Positions 12,365 through 24,115 of a stretch of 64,000 nucleotides of DNA are shown here, one piece after another. This DNA comes from Linnemannia elongata (lineage: Eukaryota > Mortierellomycota > Mortierellomycetes > Mortierellales > Mortierellaceae): contig JAXBDG010000001.1 of the NCBI GenBank assembly GCA_036320915.1, forward strand, positions 2,998,001 through 3,062,000. Reading direction: 5' to 3'. The first letter of the stretch is position 1; every line of letters starts with the position of its first letter. Position numbers and translations under genes: made by a program. Below the pieces are notes generated by a model. It ran no database searches, had not been told where the DNA came from, and worked only from the letters and a program-made list of their open reading frames with translations.

Positions 12365-12666
12365 ATGGACAGTTATCCCAACCCATACGCTGCTCTTATC
12401 GCAACCTTCAACCAAGTCTCCCCCCAAAACAAGGACGACTTGGACGACCCTCAAAACCTCCCTGACGATGACTTGTTGCTCTGGGCCAACGCCCAGTTCA
12501 CTTATGATATGCCCCCAGGGGTTGGTATCTACGAGGACGATATGGGTGTCAAACTAGCCATGAGTCAGCAACAGTTTCAGCACACTCAACAGCAACACCA
12601 ACAGCAACAGCAACAGCAACAGCAACAACAGCAACAACAACAGCAACAACAACAACAACAACAACA

Positions 12667-12697
<31 letters not shown>

Positions 12698-14102
12698 CAA
12701 CAGCAGTTTCAGCCGCAGCAACAGCAACCTCAATCCTCATTGGCTGCTCAACAGCAGCAACATGCTCTCCAGTACCAACCCTCCGACATGCAGCGCCAGC
12801 TACAGCAATTTGATGCTATTCACAGATACCTCGACTCAACCTCCTCTGAAGGTACTTACCAACGCCATTTAAATGTCGTGTTTATTATTCATGCAAGCGC
12901 TGAGCTTATCTATCTTGCATAACTTTGATATGCACATGAAAAGACCACTCTTATTGACGATATACCTCCATCTCTTCCTGTTCTTTTATTAACAACCCAT
13001 AGATCCAAGGACTTCCCTTGCTGTGGTCGAGAGGTCTCGCCAAAGGAACCCCGCTACCACCAGTGCAGTGACTTCAGGCCCCGCCCCTCAGCCAATCCAT
13101 TACGATCCCCGCATGAACGTCATCTACCCCCACACTAGCCACGCAGAATCCTCCACCTCCTTTTCTGCCCCGACCACTGCCGGTCCCATCAGTCCTGCGG
13201 CGGCTCGTCTCCTTCGCCAGCCATTTTTGTCCCTCCAAACCCCACACCTTGCTCATCAACAGCCGCAGCAGTCTCAGGCAGGTTCTAGCTCAGGGTATTC
13301 GGTTGGCCCATCCCCTCTGGCTTCGCCTACGACCATGTCTGATTTCCACCATCTCCAGATCAACCCCTTGCCCCCAATCACGCCATCAAAGTCCAATGAT
13401 GAGCTGCAGGCTTTGAGAGGGATTGCTCGCAAGGATGGTGGAAGCGGAAGCAGTATTAGTAACAGTACCAACGCGACGGCTGCTGGTACGTCGGCAAACT
13501 CTCCTGCCAGCTCTGTCACCTCCACTAAGGCTAATGCCTCTTCTGGGGTTTCTCCACGTGAGGAAGAGCAAAGCCAGGCTGAAAAGGAGATGGATGAGTA
13601 CGACCTCGACCTCGATGACCATAACGAACACGGTTCTGCTGACTCCAAGGGTTCTTCAAGCTCCAAATCCAAGATCCTCGCTGCCCTGGAGGGACTCTCT
13701 CAAGATGACCCCGAGTACGCCACTCGATTGGCGGCAGAAGAGGACAAGCGTCGAAGGAACACTGCGGCATCAGCACGGTTCCGTCACAAGAAACGTCTGC
13801 GTGAACAGATCCTCGAGAAGACGGCCAAGGAGATGACGGCAAAGTCCGAGATGTTGGAGGTGCGCGTCCGTGAACTTGAGATGGAGATCAAGTGGTTGAG
13901 GGGGTTGATTGTAGAGAAGGACTCGCGCTCATTGGATGTGGGTGCTACAACCCCGACGTCGGCGGTGTCACCGGCATCACTTGGTGGTGAATCAGCGGGC
14001 AGTGTGGCCGTTGGAGGGTCTCGGGGTGGATCCAAAGCAGATGGCGCTACACTTTCGAGGTCTGTATCGAAAGCCAAGCGTGGCAAGAAGTTGCAGTCAT
14101 AG
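12365..14102 (+). CDS. CYS3/MetR-type bZIP transcription factor with long polyglutamine tract
   Basis: Two exons, 12365-12852 and 13003-14102; the GT-AG intron joins SSE and DPRTS in frame. The N-terminus has an acidic DDLDDPQNLPDDDLLLW segment that could activate transcription. A roughly 45-residue Gln tract (CAA/CAG at about 12570-12720) follows, then Ser/Pro-rich sequence. The bZIP near the C-terminus reads RRRNTAASARFRHKKRLRE (basic region) followed by heptad leucines (MLEVRVRELEMEIKWLRGL). The NTAASARFR signature and the preceding DPEYATRLAAEEDK are those of Neurospora CYS-3, Aspergillus MetR and fission-yeast Zip1. Known family role: activation of sulfur assimilation genes. Which sulfur or stress regulon it controls here is inference. 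The mixed CAA/CAG codons in the repeat imply an old, selected tract. Confidence 0.85.
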
Positions 14103-14475
14103 CTGTTGTAAATAAAAAGTAAACAAATAGGAATACCAACTTTAAGTGTTCATGGGGTTGAGTAGTTGAGGAATGAAATTTGATATGCCACCACAGCAAA
14201 CCACAATGGAAGGGCACCACACCACCATAAATGATTGGGCACGCGAGGATAGCGTCAAGTCTTCAAGAATAGAGGAGAGATTGAAACTGTGTTGACACTT
14301 GACAGTCACTTTGCTTAAGGGTATGAGGATCAGGCCCGAAATGTGTAAACAAGGTCCGGGGTGCAGGAGCTCTATAGTCAGGCACACACACACCCATAAC
14401 ACCAAGGTCGTCCGTTGTTCTTTAACGTCCCTAATCCTCTCCTCTCCCTCTCCTTCACGCACACACATTCACATC
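14103..14475. other. Spacer between the bZIP and mS23 genes
   Basis: 373 bp with the bZIP 3' UTR (AATAAA-like ATAAAAAG at about 14112) and the mS23 promoter. A CACACACACAC run lies at about 14383-14394. No gene seen. Confidence 0.55.
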
Positions 14476-15479
14476 ATGGCCTTCAAATCACCTCCCGCCA
14501 AGGTCCACAGCTACGTCACAAAGCTTTTAAAGGCCAACCTCATCAAGAACCCCCCTGTCTGGTACCCGGCTGCATCCCTCGCCCCCCCTTCCCCCACATT
14601 CCTCCGCGAGCGTGATCCCTCAGGCGCCAACCCCCATGCTCAGCTCCCATTCGAGAAGGAAGCTCAGATTAAAAAGACTAAGGAGGCCCTTGCAGCAGGA
14701 CGTCCCGCACCAGCACCAACATCAGCATCAGTACAGAAGGAGTTGACCCGCTCCTCAAGGTCACAAAAACACCTCCGCTGGAAGACCGAGCGGCCACAGA
14801 AGATTGTCTACCCAGAGGACAAGCTCCGTAGACGGTTCTACGAGGACCACCCCTGGGAGTTGCGTCGTCCTAGATGTCTGATCGAGACCTCGGGTGATGG
14901 TACTCGTCGCAACTGGACTTCGCTCTTGCAACCCGGCCGATCCATTGCCGACTTGACCGGCGAAGAGTAAGTCTCGTTATTATTTACTGCTGCAATCGTG
15001 AGCTGGATGGTCTCCGTCGTGTTTCATTGCCTGTCAATTGGACCCAATATCTGTTTGTCCGCTTGTGGTTGATTTTTTGGTCAATTGCCTTTCAATGGGC
15101 CTTTTGCATGGCAGCTTCGACGATAGAATGGAGGTCATTTGCCTGCCAAATGGCTCCGCTCGCCATTGTAACGAACGATCTCACACCAAACTCAAGACTT
15201 TTTCTAACATATCTCTTTCTTGTTTCCCAAAAACTTAATTTTAGTGTGATTCAATACCAGTTGTACTTGATGACAACAGGAAAGTCCGAACGGGAAGCAT
15301 ACCACATCGCGACCGAGGAGTTTTATTTGCACAGAGCTCAGGAAGAGACCGAGGCTCGTGTGGCCAAGGCTCAGGCCATGGCTTTCGGATTGAAGCCTCG
15401 CAGGAGCTTTGTCATGAACGGATTGAAGCGCGAGGAGGCTGCCCTCCGTGAGGCCGAGAGGAACACTGCCAAGTTTTAA
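14476..15479 (+). CDS. Mitochondrial small ribosomal subunit protein mS23 (Rsm25)
   Basis: Exons 14476-14966 and 15245-15479. The 278-bp intron starts GTAAGT and ends TTTTAG, joining LTGEE-like sequence to VIQYQLYLM. The core [21 protein letters not shown] matches the mS23/RSM25 family, and the N-terminal [21 protein letters not shown] lacks acidic residues, as expected for mitochondrial import. The C-terminal half is helical and charged ([18 protein letters not shown]). Known role: structural protein of the mitoribosomal small subunit. Product is about 241 residues, similar to fungal Rsm25. It converges on SRP14 with 379 bp between stops. Confidence 0.86.
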
Positions 15480-15858
15480 TTACCCGCAGGATAGCCACAA
15501 AGGATTGTTGACACTCTGGATCAGGACTCGTATTGCTGTCTCATTCGTTTCTTGTCTGACATCAATGAGTGGATAACGAGGAGCGACAGCGATCAAAAGA
15601 AGCATATGGAACGCGTACAGAAGCATCATAGAAGGAACATTATTCTCGAACCCTCATTTCTTAGCAATTGAACAACATTTTTTATCATTTTTTTTTTCTT
15701 CAACATAACCGCAATCATTCGTTAATGTTGTGTATTTTACATGTATTTTCAGAAAAGAAATCTACAACTAGAGTATTAATTGTGTTCTCACGCGTGAGAA
15801 ATGGAGAGGAAAACTCGGTTGGGATGGTGTGGTTAAGTACGCGAAGACTTCATTTTTT
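15480..15858. other. Convergent 3' flanks of mS23 and SRP14
   Basis: AT-rich, with T-runs at about 15688-15700 and 15853-15860. Expected to hold both 3' UTRs. No gene seen. Confidence 0.55.
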
Positions 15859-16656
15859 TTATGCAGTGACCTTCTTGGCCTTTGCAGCCTTTTTCCTCTC
15901 CTTCTTCTTGAGGTTGTCCATGTTGATCTTGATGATGTTGGTGTACTGGACCATGAATCTATCCAGATCCTGGGGTTGCACCTAATGTTCGGTAACAGAA
16001 AAATCGCGGTCAAAGAAAGAACAGTATATGAGAGTTCTGCAGAGATCAAGCAAGCAACTTTGCACAATCCTTGAAGGGAGCGTTTTCCATTATCGCTAAA
16101 CCAACTGAGATCAATGTGTCGTCCTCAGATGCCTTACAAGAGTGCTGAGTTTTGTCTTTGTGCCAGAGGTAAGGCGAACGAGGGTAGGGTACTCCTTGTC
16201 CTTGTCGTCAGCACCCATTACCGCATCTCCTGACGCCTTTTCCGAAGCCTCCTCTCCCGCCTTGATCTTTTTCGTCGTGTACGAGTCTATATTTTGTATA
16301 AACATGAAATTGCGATTGTGGTGAGTAATAATGCGTTGATATGATGCTGCATATCCAGGCAAGAACAGGTAACGAGAGCAAGAACGTACGTCTCTTCATG
16401 GTCAGGTATACGGTCTTAGACGTCTTAGAGTCCTCGAAGGCCTTGGCCATCTTGGTCAGGAACTAGATGGGAAGCGTGTGTGCAATGGCGTAGAAGTGGT
16501 GATCAGTCACTTTTTCTGATGTTTTTCATTTTGAGCTCTGACTGCAATCAGATTGACGATTCCTGGCTCATAGTGGTTTCTGAAGTGTATGTTGTTTGCC
16601 TATGTGTTGGTCTAGGTGTTTTCCTGCTGATGTACCTTGTCATTGTCGAAGAGCAT
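15859..16656 (-). CDS. SRP14: Signal recognition particle 14-kDa subunit (SRP14)
   Basis: Four small exons read right to left. Exon 1 is 16636-16656 (MLFDNDK); then FLTKMAKAFEDSKTSKTVYLTMKR; then SYTTKKIKAGEEASEK through YPTLVRLTSGTKTKLSTL; then QDLDRFMVQYTNIIKINMDNLKKK with a lysine-rich tail and TAA at 15859-15861. The pattern (FL..L, SVYIT/VYLTMK, LVRATDG/KKKIS-like, F...Y...L..NMDNLKK) is that of SRP14. SRP14 pairs with SRP9 or Srp21 on the Alu domain of SRP RNA and slows translation elongation during ER targeting. About 120 residues, normal for the family without the mammalian alanine-rich tail. The first exon is short but supplies the conserved hydrophobic N-terminus. Confidence 0.9.
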
Positions 16657-17009
16657 CTTATTGTTCTATGGTCGGTTCGAGAGTTGTTGAAGAAAGGGGA
16701 GTGATGAGAGTTGGTTGTTGGATATTATTCCTGTTGGATATTATTCCAAAAGTGATTCTGCAAAGAAGCAAAAAAAAATGCGTCACGTGCGCGAAGGTTA
16801 CTTTCTGTGCAGCGTAGTGCTTACATGAGTATCTTGGTTTTTTCTTCCGTTTTGTTGAATACTTCTGCCCTCCCTCGCCATCTAGCTGGTGGTATTCATT
16901 ATTACTGAACGGGAACTATAACACTGCGACAAGATAGCCCTTTTTGAATTCGGTTGTTCCTTAAGGTGGTATGTGGCCAGCAAACGACAACAAGGCAAAC
17001 AAACGGAGC

Positions 17010-17055
<46 letters not shown>

Positions 17056-17943
17056 GCGTATACCCATCCTCGAGACAAGGGAAGAGAAGAACTCAGGAGG
17101 AAGAATGAAAGGCTAACGCTCCTTGTGCCTTACACCTTACGCCTGCCACAGTTGTGATTGTACCAGGCTTAGATATCCATGCTCTTTCTAAAAAGCCACC
17201 ACACCATCTTCGCCGCTTTCCCTCCCTTTTTTTTTATTCATTGTTCGAGTCCTGGGAAGTTTTCCTGCGCAAGAATACAAACATAGATTTCTTCCCATCT
17301 TCCACCTGCCTGCTGGTATTATTATTACTATTTTTTCCCTCCGTTTTTTCTCCCAGTTCATAACAAACCGTGAGTATGAATCGTAAGAAAAAAAAAAAAA
17401 AAAGTGAAATGGGAAGAAGAAACAGGAGAGAGATGAAGGGGAAGAAGGGGGAAAGGAAGAAACAAAAACAAAAAAAAATGCGTTCAAACTTGGCCCCAGC
17501 TCTACCCGCGACGGCAGCATTGGGTCCTTCCCGCCGACAGTCCGTGAACGGATCAAGCGATAAACAGGCACATCTCGGAGGAATAGGAAAAAAAAAGATG
17601 AGAGCGGAAAACTAGCTAGTAAACGAGGGATACGAGAGAGAGGAGAGCAGCTACGGAGGATAGTAATAGGGGAAAAGAAACAGAGTGAAGAACGGTATGG
17701 GATATTGTTAGCAACAAGTTTCCTACATGAACGAGAATCCTGTTCTAAGAAGTCGACTATTGTAACTCAATCTTTTGTCGCTTTGCGTCGAATTTCCAAC
17801 AAAAAGGGTCACGTCCTGCCTAGCCCTCAATGACTCGCTGCACAACGTCAATGCTCTGTGGATGGATATTGTTTTTTATTTTTGAGTTGTCTACACTAGA
17901 TATGTGGATAGCACGTCAAGTCAGGAAGGATATCGTGTTGCAT
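16657..17943. other. Intergenic with a long poly(A) tract
   Basis: 1.3 kb between the SRP14 start and the HAAO stop. A 43-bp A tract lies at 17011-17053, followed by purine-rich DNA (GGAAGAAG-type) at 17390-17660. The open frames are composed of these biased tracts and are not credible genes. Confidence 0.6.
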
Positions 17944-19183
17944 TTACTTGGCAGTGTTAGTGTGACCGCAGGACTTGCACTTGCGAAGGGACACATCGGC
18001 AGCATAACGGTTGATGACGGGGGCAAGCTGCTTGCCAAGGTCAACGCAGTGGAATGATTCCTCATAAACAATCTCTGCACACTTTTCGCAGTACCATCGC
18101 AGGCGATCTACATTGGTAGAGGATTCAGTTGAGAAAGGCAGAGAGAGAGCAAGAGCGGCGAGTTAAAAAAGACGTTGTTTGAACGCGTCAATGGGGTGTT
18201 ACAAAGGAGTGGTGCTGGGCAACTAAGAGGCACAGGGATTTTTTTTTTTTTTTTTTTTTTTGAATGAAAGTCAAGGGTAACTTAAGAGGCAGGTTTGGTC
18301 AAGGTTCCTTAAGAGGTGCACTCTGAAATGAATGACACACAACACAATAAAACAGAAAACAAAATAGAGTGAGCATGTGGACACGGTGGGGAGGAAAAGG
18401 AAAGGAAGGTGGGAACGTACCAAGGGCTTCGGCTGGGCGCTGACGCTCAATGACGATTCCAACAGTGTCGGCAAAACGGACCGGGTTGTGTGGGGTGTTG
18501 GCTGGAAGTAGAAATGGAACAAAAGAGGAGAATTAGTTTCTATGTGTCTGTGACTTTGCAGGGTTCATCTATTTGCCACTCCGGAAGAACAGGCGGACAC
18601 ACAAGATAGACGACCATGTACGGTCTTTTCGATGACAGCCCCGATTGCATTTTTTCTTATCATTTCTTTTCTTTCGGTCGTTCGGGGAAGACGATAGAAG
18701 ACAGGACGGACGGGATGACTTTTTTTAATGCAGCGCAGCATTACCTGGCAAGAGGAACATCTCGCCCTCTTTGATGGGGATATCCTTGAAAGCGCCATTG
18801 TCGACGACCTTCAGCAACATGTCTCCCTTGTGCTGGTAGAACCACTCCTATTGAATAAAGACGAAGGATGAATAGAACGAAAGGTCAATGTCCGATACTT
18901 TTTTAAATTGCTCTGTTCTCTCCTCTCCGAAGAACAAAAACAAGAATGCGAATGAGATGCATTACAGAGAAAAAAACAAAAAAAGGCAATGCAACATTAA
19001 ACAAGGCATGCAAAATAAAGGTACCTCAGTCTCATTGACGTGGTAGTCGGTACGGGCGTTAGGACCTCCGACGGCCATGATGATAAAGTCACCGCGCTGG
19101 ACAAGGTAGTTGTTGACGGGAGGTTGGAGCTTGTCCTTGTGCTCCTCAATCCATTTACCAAAGTTGATGGGAAGTGCAATCAT
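17944..19183 (-). CDS. BNA1: 3-hydroxyanthranilate 3,4-dioxygenase
   Basis: Four exons right to left: [20 protein letters not shown] through [14 protein letters not shown]; then [23 protein letters not shown] through EGEMFLLP; then [21 protein letters not shown]; then [19 protein letters not shown] through RKCKSCGH, stop at 17944-17946. The cupin iron ligands (His of [12 protein letters not shown] and the adjacent Glu, then His of TPHNPVR) are present. The C-terminal CEKC and CKSC pairs form the rubredoxin-like second metal site known in fungal and bacterial enzymes. The enzyme opens 3-hydroxyanthranilate to ACMS, the quinolinate precursor, in de novo NAD synthesis from tryptophan. The start at 19183 begins the conserved domain; longer upstream frames are pyrimidine-biased leader. 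A T23 tract (18239-18261) sits inside the last intron. Confidence 0.93.
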
Positions 19184-20329
19184 TTTTGTTGTCTTTTGTG
19201 GTTGTTGTTGTTGGGGTGGTTGAGAGTGATTGCTTTGTTGTGAGTGAGTAAAAGGAGAAGTGAATGAGAGAAGCGGTTGAGAAGAGAAGAGCGAAGAGAA
19301 AAGAAGGAGAAGAAGAAGAAGAAGAGGAAGAGGAAGGTGATTTGAAGAGCAGAGGTAGTGAAGAGGTAGTGAAGAGGTATTGAAGAGGTAGTGATTGTGG
19401 GAAAAAAAGTAAGAGGAAGGACCGTTCAGGTCAGGTGCCACCAGAATGATGTGAGCTTGGACTTTGAACACGTCCGAAAGAAGAAAGAGAGCGCGTTCCT
19501 TCGTCTCTGATCATCACCACTGGTGTACCCTTCCTTGACGCGTCTTCCTTCCTGTGGACGCTGTAGATGATCAACACGCTGTCATGACACTGCCAATGCC
19601 TCTTGGACGCCTAGACACGCGGGATCGAGATTATGTCTCAGCAAATTGAAAGTCCAGGCCCCTTTCTCCCCGCACAACAAAGGCAAAGGCAGTTGAAGGA
19701 ACCAGAAAAAGAGAAAGCCCCAGGAAAGAGTGAAAGAAAGAACCTTTTGTGTAGAGTTCAATCGCAGCTTTCCCTGTTCCTTCCGCTCTTCCCTTTGTCC
19801 TCATCTTTTTCTGGTCGTCATACTCCTTCCTTCCGAGAACGTGAAAACGAGAACTTGGCTCACAAACAACAAATAACAACAACAGCAAGGAACAGCAACT
19901 CTAATCAAACATCCTCCTGCCCCTCCCTTCGTTCCCTCTGGATTCTAAAACAAATGTATGAAATAGATCGAAGGGACATCCGGATTTCAATGCTGGGCGG
20001 AGTCCCGCGTGTGGTGTGAATCATGGCCACTCACACACTCTCAGAGACAACCAACTTATCCGGCGCAAAGATAAACAACTCACAACCCACACTAAAAAAC
20101 TTTTTTTTTTCTTTTACGCCCGCTCTTGGCCATAAAAACTGCCGAAAAGTCCTCACCTCCCTCTTTTCTTTTCCTTTTTTTTTTCTTCGCTTCCTTTGCT
20201 CTTGCCCCTCTTTTTCCTTCGGGTCACTCCCAACCAACCGACATTCCCCCTCAGTCAACCTTTTCACGACTAGGATACACATTCTACAAATAACAAACAA
20301 GGAACCGGGTTCATTTAGCAAAAATAACA
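19184..20329. other. Divergent promoter region, HAAO and purine permease
   Basis: 1.1 kb between two start codons. The HAAO side is purine/pyrimidine-biased (GAAGAAGAAGAAG at 19300-19345) with a thrice-repeated AGAGGTAGTGA unit at about 19350-19392. The permease side has T-rich leader at 20100-20200. No gene seen. Confidence 0.55.
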
Positions 20330-22384
20330 ATGACCGGTATCGTCTCTCGAATCAACACGGCGGTCGCCCAGTCCTTCATCGGAAAATGGTTCATGCTCGA
20401 GGGTTCGTCGCACCCTCGCCCCCGCGCTGGCACAACCTTCTCGACCGAGCTCCGTGCCGGCTTTGCGACCTTTGTCACCATGGCCTACATTATCTCGGTC
20501 AATTCGCTCATCATCTCAGATACTGGCGGAACTTGTGTCTGCGACTTCGATCCCTTGGACCCGACCAAGGGCGGAGCGGCGATTGGTACCACTGCTGGAG
20601 GTGGATCTGCTCCTGCTGCTGGAGCGGGAGACATGATTGCTTACTGCAGCACGAACCATGAGTACACCTCTTGTATTGATATTGTCCGCAAGGATCTTAT
20701 TGTTGCCACTGCTGCCATGGCCTGTATTGCCTCGACTGCTATTGGTATCTTCTCTAACCTCCCTCTTGGTATGGCCCCTGGGTAAGTTTGCTGTGATGTT
20801 ATTAGTGTTACGCCTGTTTGTTTTGTGAAGATCATTATGACATGACAAAACACTAACCTTAGATTGTTTGGTACAACAAAAAGAATGGGAATCAATGCAT
20901 ACTTTACATACACGGTTGTTGGCAAGTTTGGAAGCGGCAAGATCAGCTACAGAGTTGCCCTGGCCGCCGTCTTTATCGAAGGTCTCGTCTTCCTTGTCCT
21001 CTCAATCTTGGGTCTCCGCCAATGGCTCGCCCGTTCCATCCCCCGCAACATCAAGGTCGCCACAGGAGTTGGTATTGGTCTCTACCTCTGCTTCATCGGC
21101 ATGCAATCCTCTGCTGGAATCGGTCTCATTCGATCTGACCCCGCCACTCTGGTCGGTCTTGGAGGCTGCAACAATGAGTACCTTGATGCCTCGGGAGCCT
21201 GTCTTGCTGGAAGGATGGAATCCCCCCGGACGTGGATGGGCGTTCTGGGCCTCTTTATCATCTCCATCTTGGTCCTCTATAAGGTCAAGGGTGCAATCTT
21301 GATTGGTATTCTCTTTGTCGCTATCGTCTCCTGGTTCCGTGGCACCTCGGTCACCTACTTCCCTAATGATCCCATGGGCGACAGTCGTTTCAGCTACTTC
21401 AAACAAGTCGTCAGCTTCCATACGATCCAAAAGACCTGGGCAGTCATGGACTTTCAGCTGAACACCGGAGAGTTCTGGCTGGCGTTGATCACCTTCCTGT
21501 ACGTTGATATTCTGGACACCACGGGCACCATGTTCTCCATGGCGCAGTTTGCTGGATTCATGGACCCCAAGACGGGCGACTTTGAGGGCTCGACTCCTGC
21601 CTTCATCACCGATGCCCTCTGTGTATCCCTGGGCGCAGTCTTTGGTACTTCGGACGTTACTGCCTTCGTTGAGTCGGGTGCTGGTATTACCGAAGGTGGT
21701 CGCACAGGATTGACGGCTGTAACTACAGGTGTCTGTTTCTTCATCTCCCTCTTCTTCTCGCCCATCTTCTCAGCCATTCCTCCCTGGGCTACTGGCCCCG
21801 CTCTGATCTTTGTTGGCTCGTTGATGACCAAGTCGGTGACCGAGATCAACTTCAACTACATTGGCGACTCGATCCCTGCATTCCTGACCCTGGCCATGAT
21901 GCCTCTAACCTACAACATTGCCTATGGTCTCCTCGGAGGACTCCTGGCCGCGGTGGTTATTAACGGAACCGTCTACATTATCGAGAAGCTTTCTGGAGGT
22001 CGTCTGGTCCCGCCCAACAAGAATGAGAAGGACCCCGTCATGCCCTTCAGGATGGGTCCTCAGGGCGAGGGTGTTCTCCCTCCTTGGTTGGTCCGTTTGA
22101 TCCGCAAGTTGAAGGGTCAGGACCCCCTTGAGCATGCTGAGCATGGTACAGGTGCTCGTCGTACCTCGGAGGAGACCTTGCCTGCTCCCTCTGCTTCTGC
22201 GTCTCCCAAGCTCGATGACAAGAAGGATAAAATTGAGATGGACAAGTTCATCCCTGATCAGTTCGCTGAAAACCCTACCCACTTGACTGCAGCTTCATCA
22301 GGTGTTGAGCCTTCGACTTCCCGTCGCATGTCTCACTCCCATCACCGTAATAGTATCAGCTCTGACCGTCGCGGAGAGCTGTAA
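20330..22384 (+). CDS. AzgA-family purine (adenine/guanine/hypoxanthine) permease
   Basis: Exons 20330-20781 and 20884-22384. The intron splits the invariant APGMGINAYFTYTVVG motif (GG|A at the junction; donor GTAAGT, acceptor AAAAAG). The N-terminal TTFSTELRAGFATFVTMAYI and later GTSDVTAFVESGAGITEGGRTG and VDILDTTGTMFSM segments are hallmark AzgA/NCS2-like transporter sequences. About 12-14 membrane helices alternate through the protein. The last 90 residues form a hydrophilic Ser/Glu/Lys tail, presumably cytosolic. The family imports purine bases by H+ symport at the plasma membrane. Length is about 650 residues, slightly long because of the tail and an inserted Gly/Ala-rich loop (TAGGGSAPAAGAG). 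A plain intron explains what might otherwise look like a frameshift. Confidence 0.92.
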
Positions 22385-22552
22385 GAAAGTACTCGTTTAT
22401 CGTTGACGTTTCATCTATCTTTGATTGGCATCATTCCACCATTCCCTCATTTCTTCTGCATTCCACTTCATCCACATTCTTATACTTTCATTATTATCAT
22501 CGTAATTAAAACAAGTCTATATACTCTGAACAAACATCAAGAGGGCGCGCGA

Positions 22553-24115
22553 TCAACTAGCCAAAGCAAAGCCGATTCTGTGGTGCTCAAGATCATATGC
22601 GCTGTAATACTTTCTCATAAACACCTGTCCAAACACCGCAATGACCCCCGACTCTTTCGAAAAGTCCATTCCCACAATCGCACTCTGGCACATTTCCTTC
22701 CTCGTCATCCTCAACCCCTGAGTACCATTCCTTCCATCATCCTTGCTGGAGGGTCGAAGGACGTACTCATGACCTTTGAGCTGATACTCCTCCAAGCCAA
22801 ACAAGATAATGAAATCGAACAGAGTCAGAACATTCCTGCAGGGCAACTCGTACACTCCACTACCCGGTGAAGTCTCGGAGGCTCCAATTTGGAGATTGAT
22901 CATCTCGGCTTGGTAACGCGTTAGCGCGATGTACGGGAACCCGGTGTCAATGACGGCCTGACCATCAATTTCGAAAGCCTCCCGTCGTAACGCAAACGCC
23001 GTCAGCTCGATCGCCCATTGCCCTTGTGCCGTGCGAGTGACCTCGTGCCATTGAATGTCACCAAGGCGGTGGGTCGGATCCAATCCTCCCAGCGTCAATT
23101 GGCTTCCTCCTATAATACTCTCATCACCATTATCGTCGTCGTCGTGTCGACTGAGGTAGACGCCAAAGACCGCACGCTGTAAAAGATCATGATCGACCAA
23201 ATTCAACAAAAACGGGCGCCCTGTTGCCGCGCGAGCATCAAACCCCAGTCCCAGAACTCCATCAACCTGGTCATCATGCAACGCAGATTTCAACCCGCCT
23301 CCATGTTCCTGTACAACCTCTCCGAACAACTGGCCCAAGATCTCGATCACTCCACCGCCTATCGACAAAGTGTCCTCTCCCACTGTGCCCGACAATTCTC
23401 CTTTTCCATTTGCCTCGTATCCCTCTCCTCGTTGTCCACAGGAGTAGTGGTGGTGGTGGTAGTTATAAGGGTTGAAGGTCGGAATATTGAAATGATCCCC
23501 TAAGGGACGAAAACTCCAGGAATTTGAGGAATTGAACTGCGGGTGGAGCCTGCAAGTCGGCGAAGAGCATTTGGAGGAGGGTATCCAGAGGTTGGATGTC
23601 CCAGTTGCGATCTGGACGTTGAATATCTGTCCTGGCGACCCCAGACTTACGTCCATCGTGTACTATCGTTCATATATATATGTGTATGACAATAGTAAAA
23701 AAAGTCAATAAACATGTACATGCGAAAAAACAATGACATGCGGATAGAGTACCCCTTACATGACATATAGCATATTGTTGTTACCAAGTCGTGCCCTCCA
23801 AGATGACTGAACTGTCTATAGTTGCGGTGGTAGTGAGACCGAGATGATTTTCCAAGCCCCTTCTGTGCGAGGTCGTCATACTCCTGGAAGGATGAATGTG
23901 ATTGTCCAGCGTCTGTCCTTTGAAGCTTGAACCTACCATATTATCACACCAAGAAGAGGAAATGATTAGCAACAAACGGCAAGAACAAAAAACGTAAACG
24001 AAGAAGATCAAGGTGAATGTTTTGCTGGCTCGTTCATTGCATTTTACCGCAACAGTTCAGCTTGAGAGGCTACTGCCAGGGACAAGAGTCCTACTACCAA
24101 GAAAGTCGACTTCAT
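22553..24115 (-). CDS. Pepsin-like (A1 family) protein lacking the first catalytic Asp: candidate secreted pseudoprotease
   Basis: Three exons: a signal-peptide exon starting at 24115 (MKSTFLVVGLLSLAVASQAE), a propeptide-like exon at about 23800-23935, and the main exon ending at 22553. Fold landmarks of aspartic proteases are clear: YTMDVSLGSPGQIFNVQ, DGVLGLGFD, AVFGVYLSR, LTLGGLD, and a C-terminal FGQVFMRKYYSAYDLEHHRIGFA. But the first catalytic motif reads IATGTSNLW where DTGSSNLW is expected: Asp is replaced by Ala (codon GCA, at about 23612). The flap YGSG reads NGKG, so the flap Tyr is Asn. The second motif keeps Asp but reads DTGFPY. A His-rich insert (HHHHYSCG) is unusual. The frame is open throughout, so this is not a decaying pseudogene by inspection. 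It is a tandem paralogue of the intact gene at 24449-26290. Confidence 0.85.

Noticed and set aside
11565..12557. 330-codon open frame ahead of the bZIP gene
   Set aside because: It is in pyrimidine-rich leader DNA, encodes Ser/Phe/Leu/Pro low complexity, and overlaps the bZIP start in another frame.
12549..12740. Poly-Val/Ala frame opposite the Gln tract
   Set aside because: Antisense shadow of CAA/CAG repeats.
20781..20884. Apparent frameshift in the purine permease
   Set aside because: A GTAAGT...AAAAAG intron restores the invariant APGMGINAYF motif exactly.
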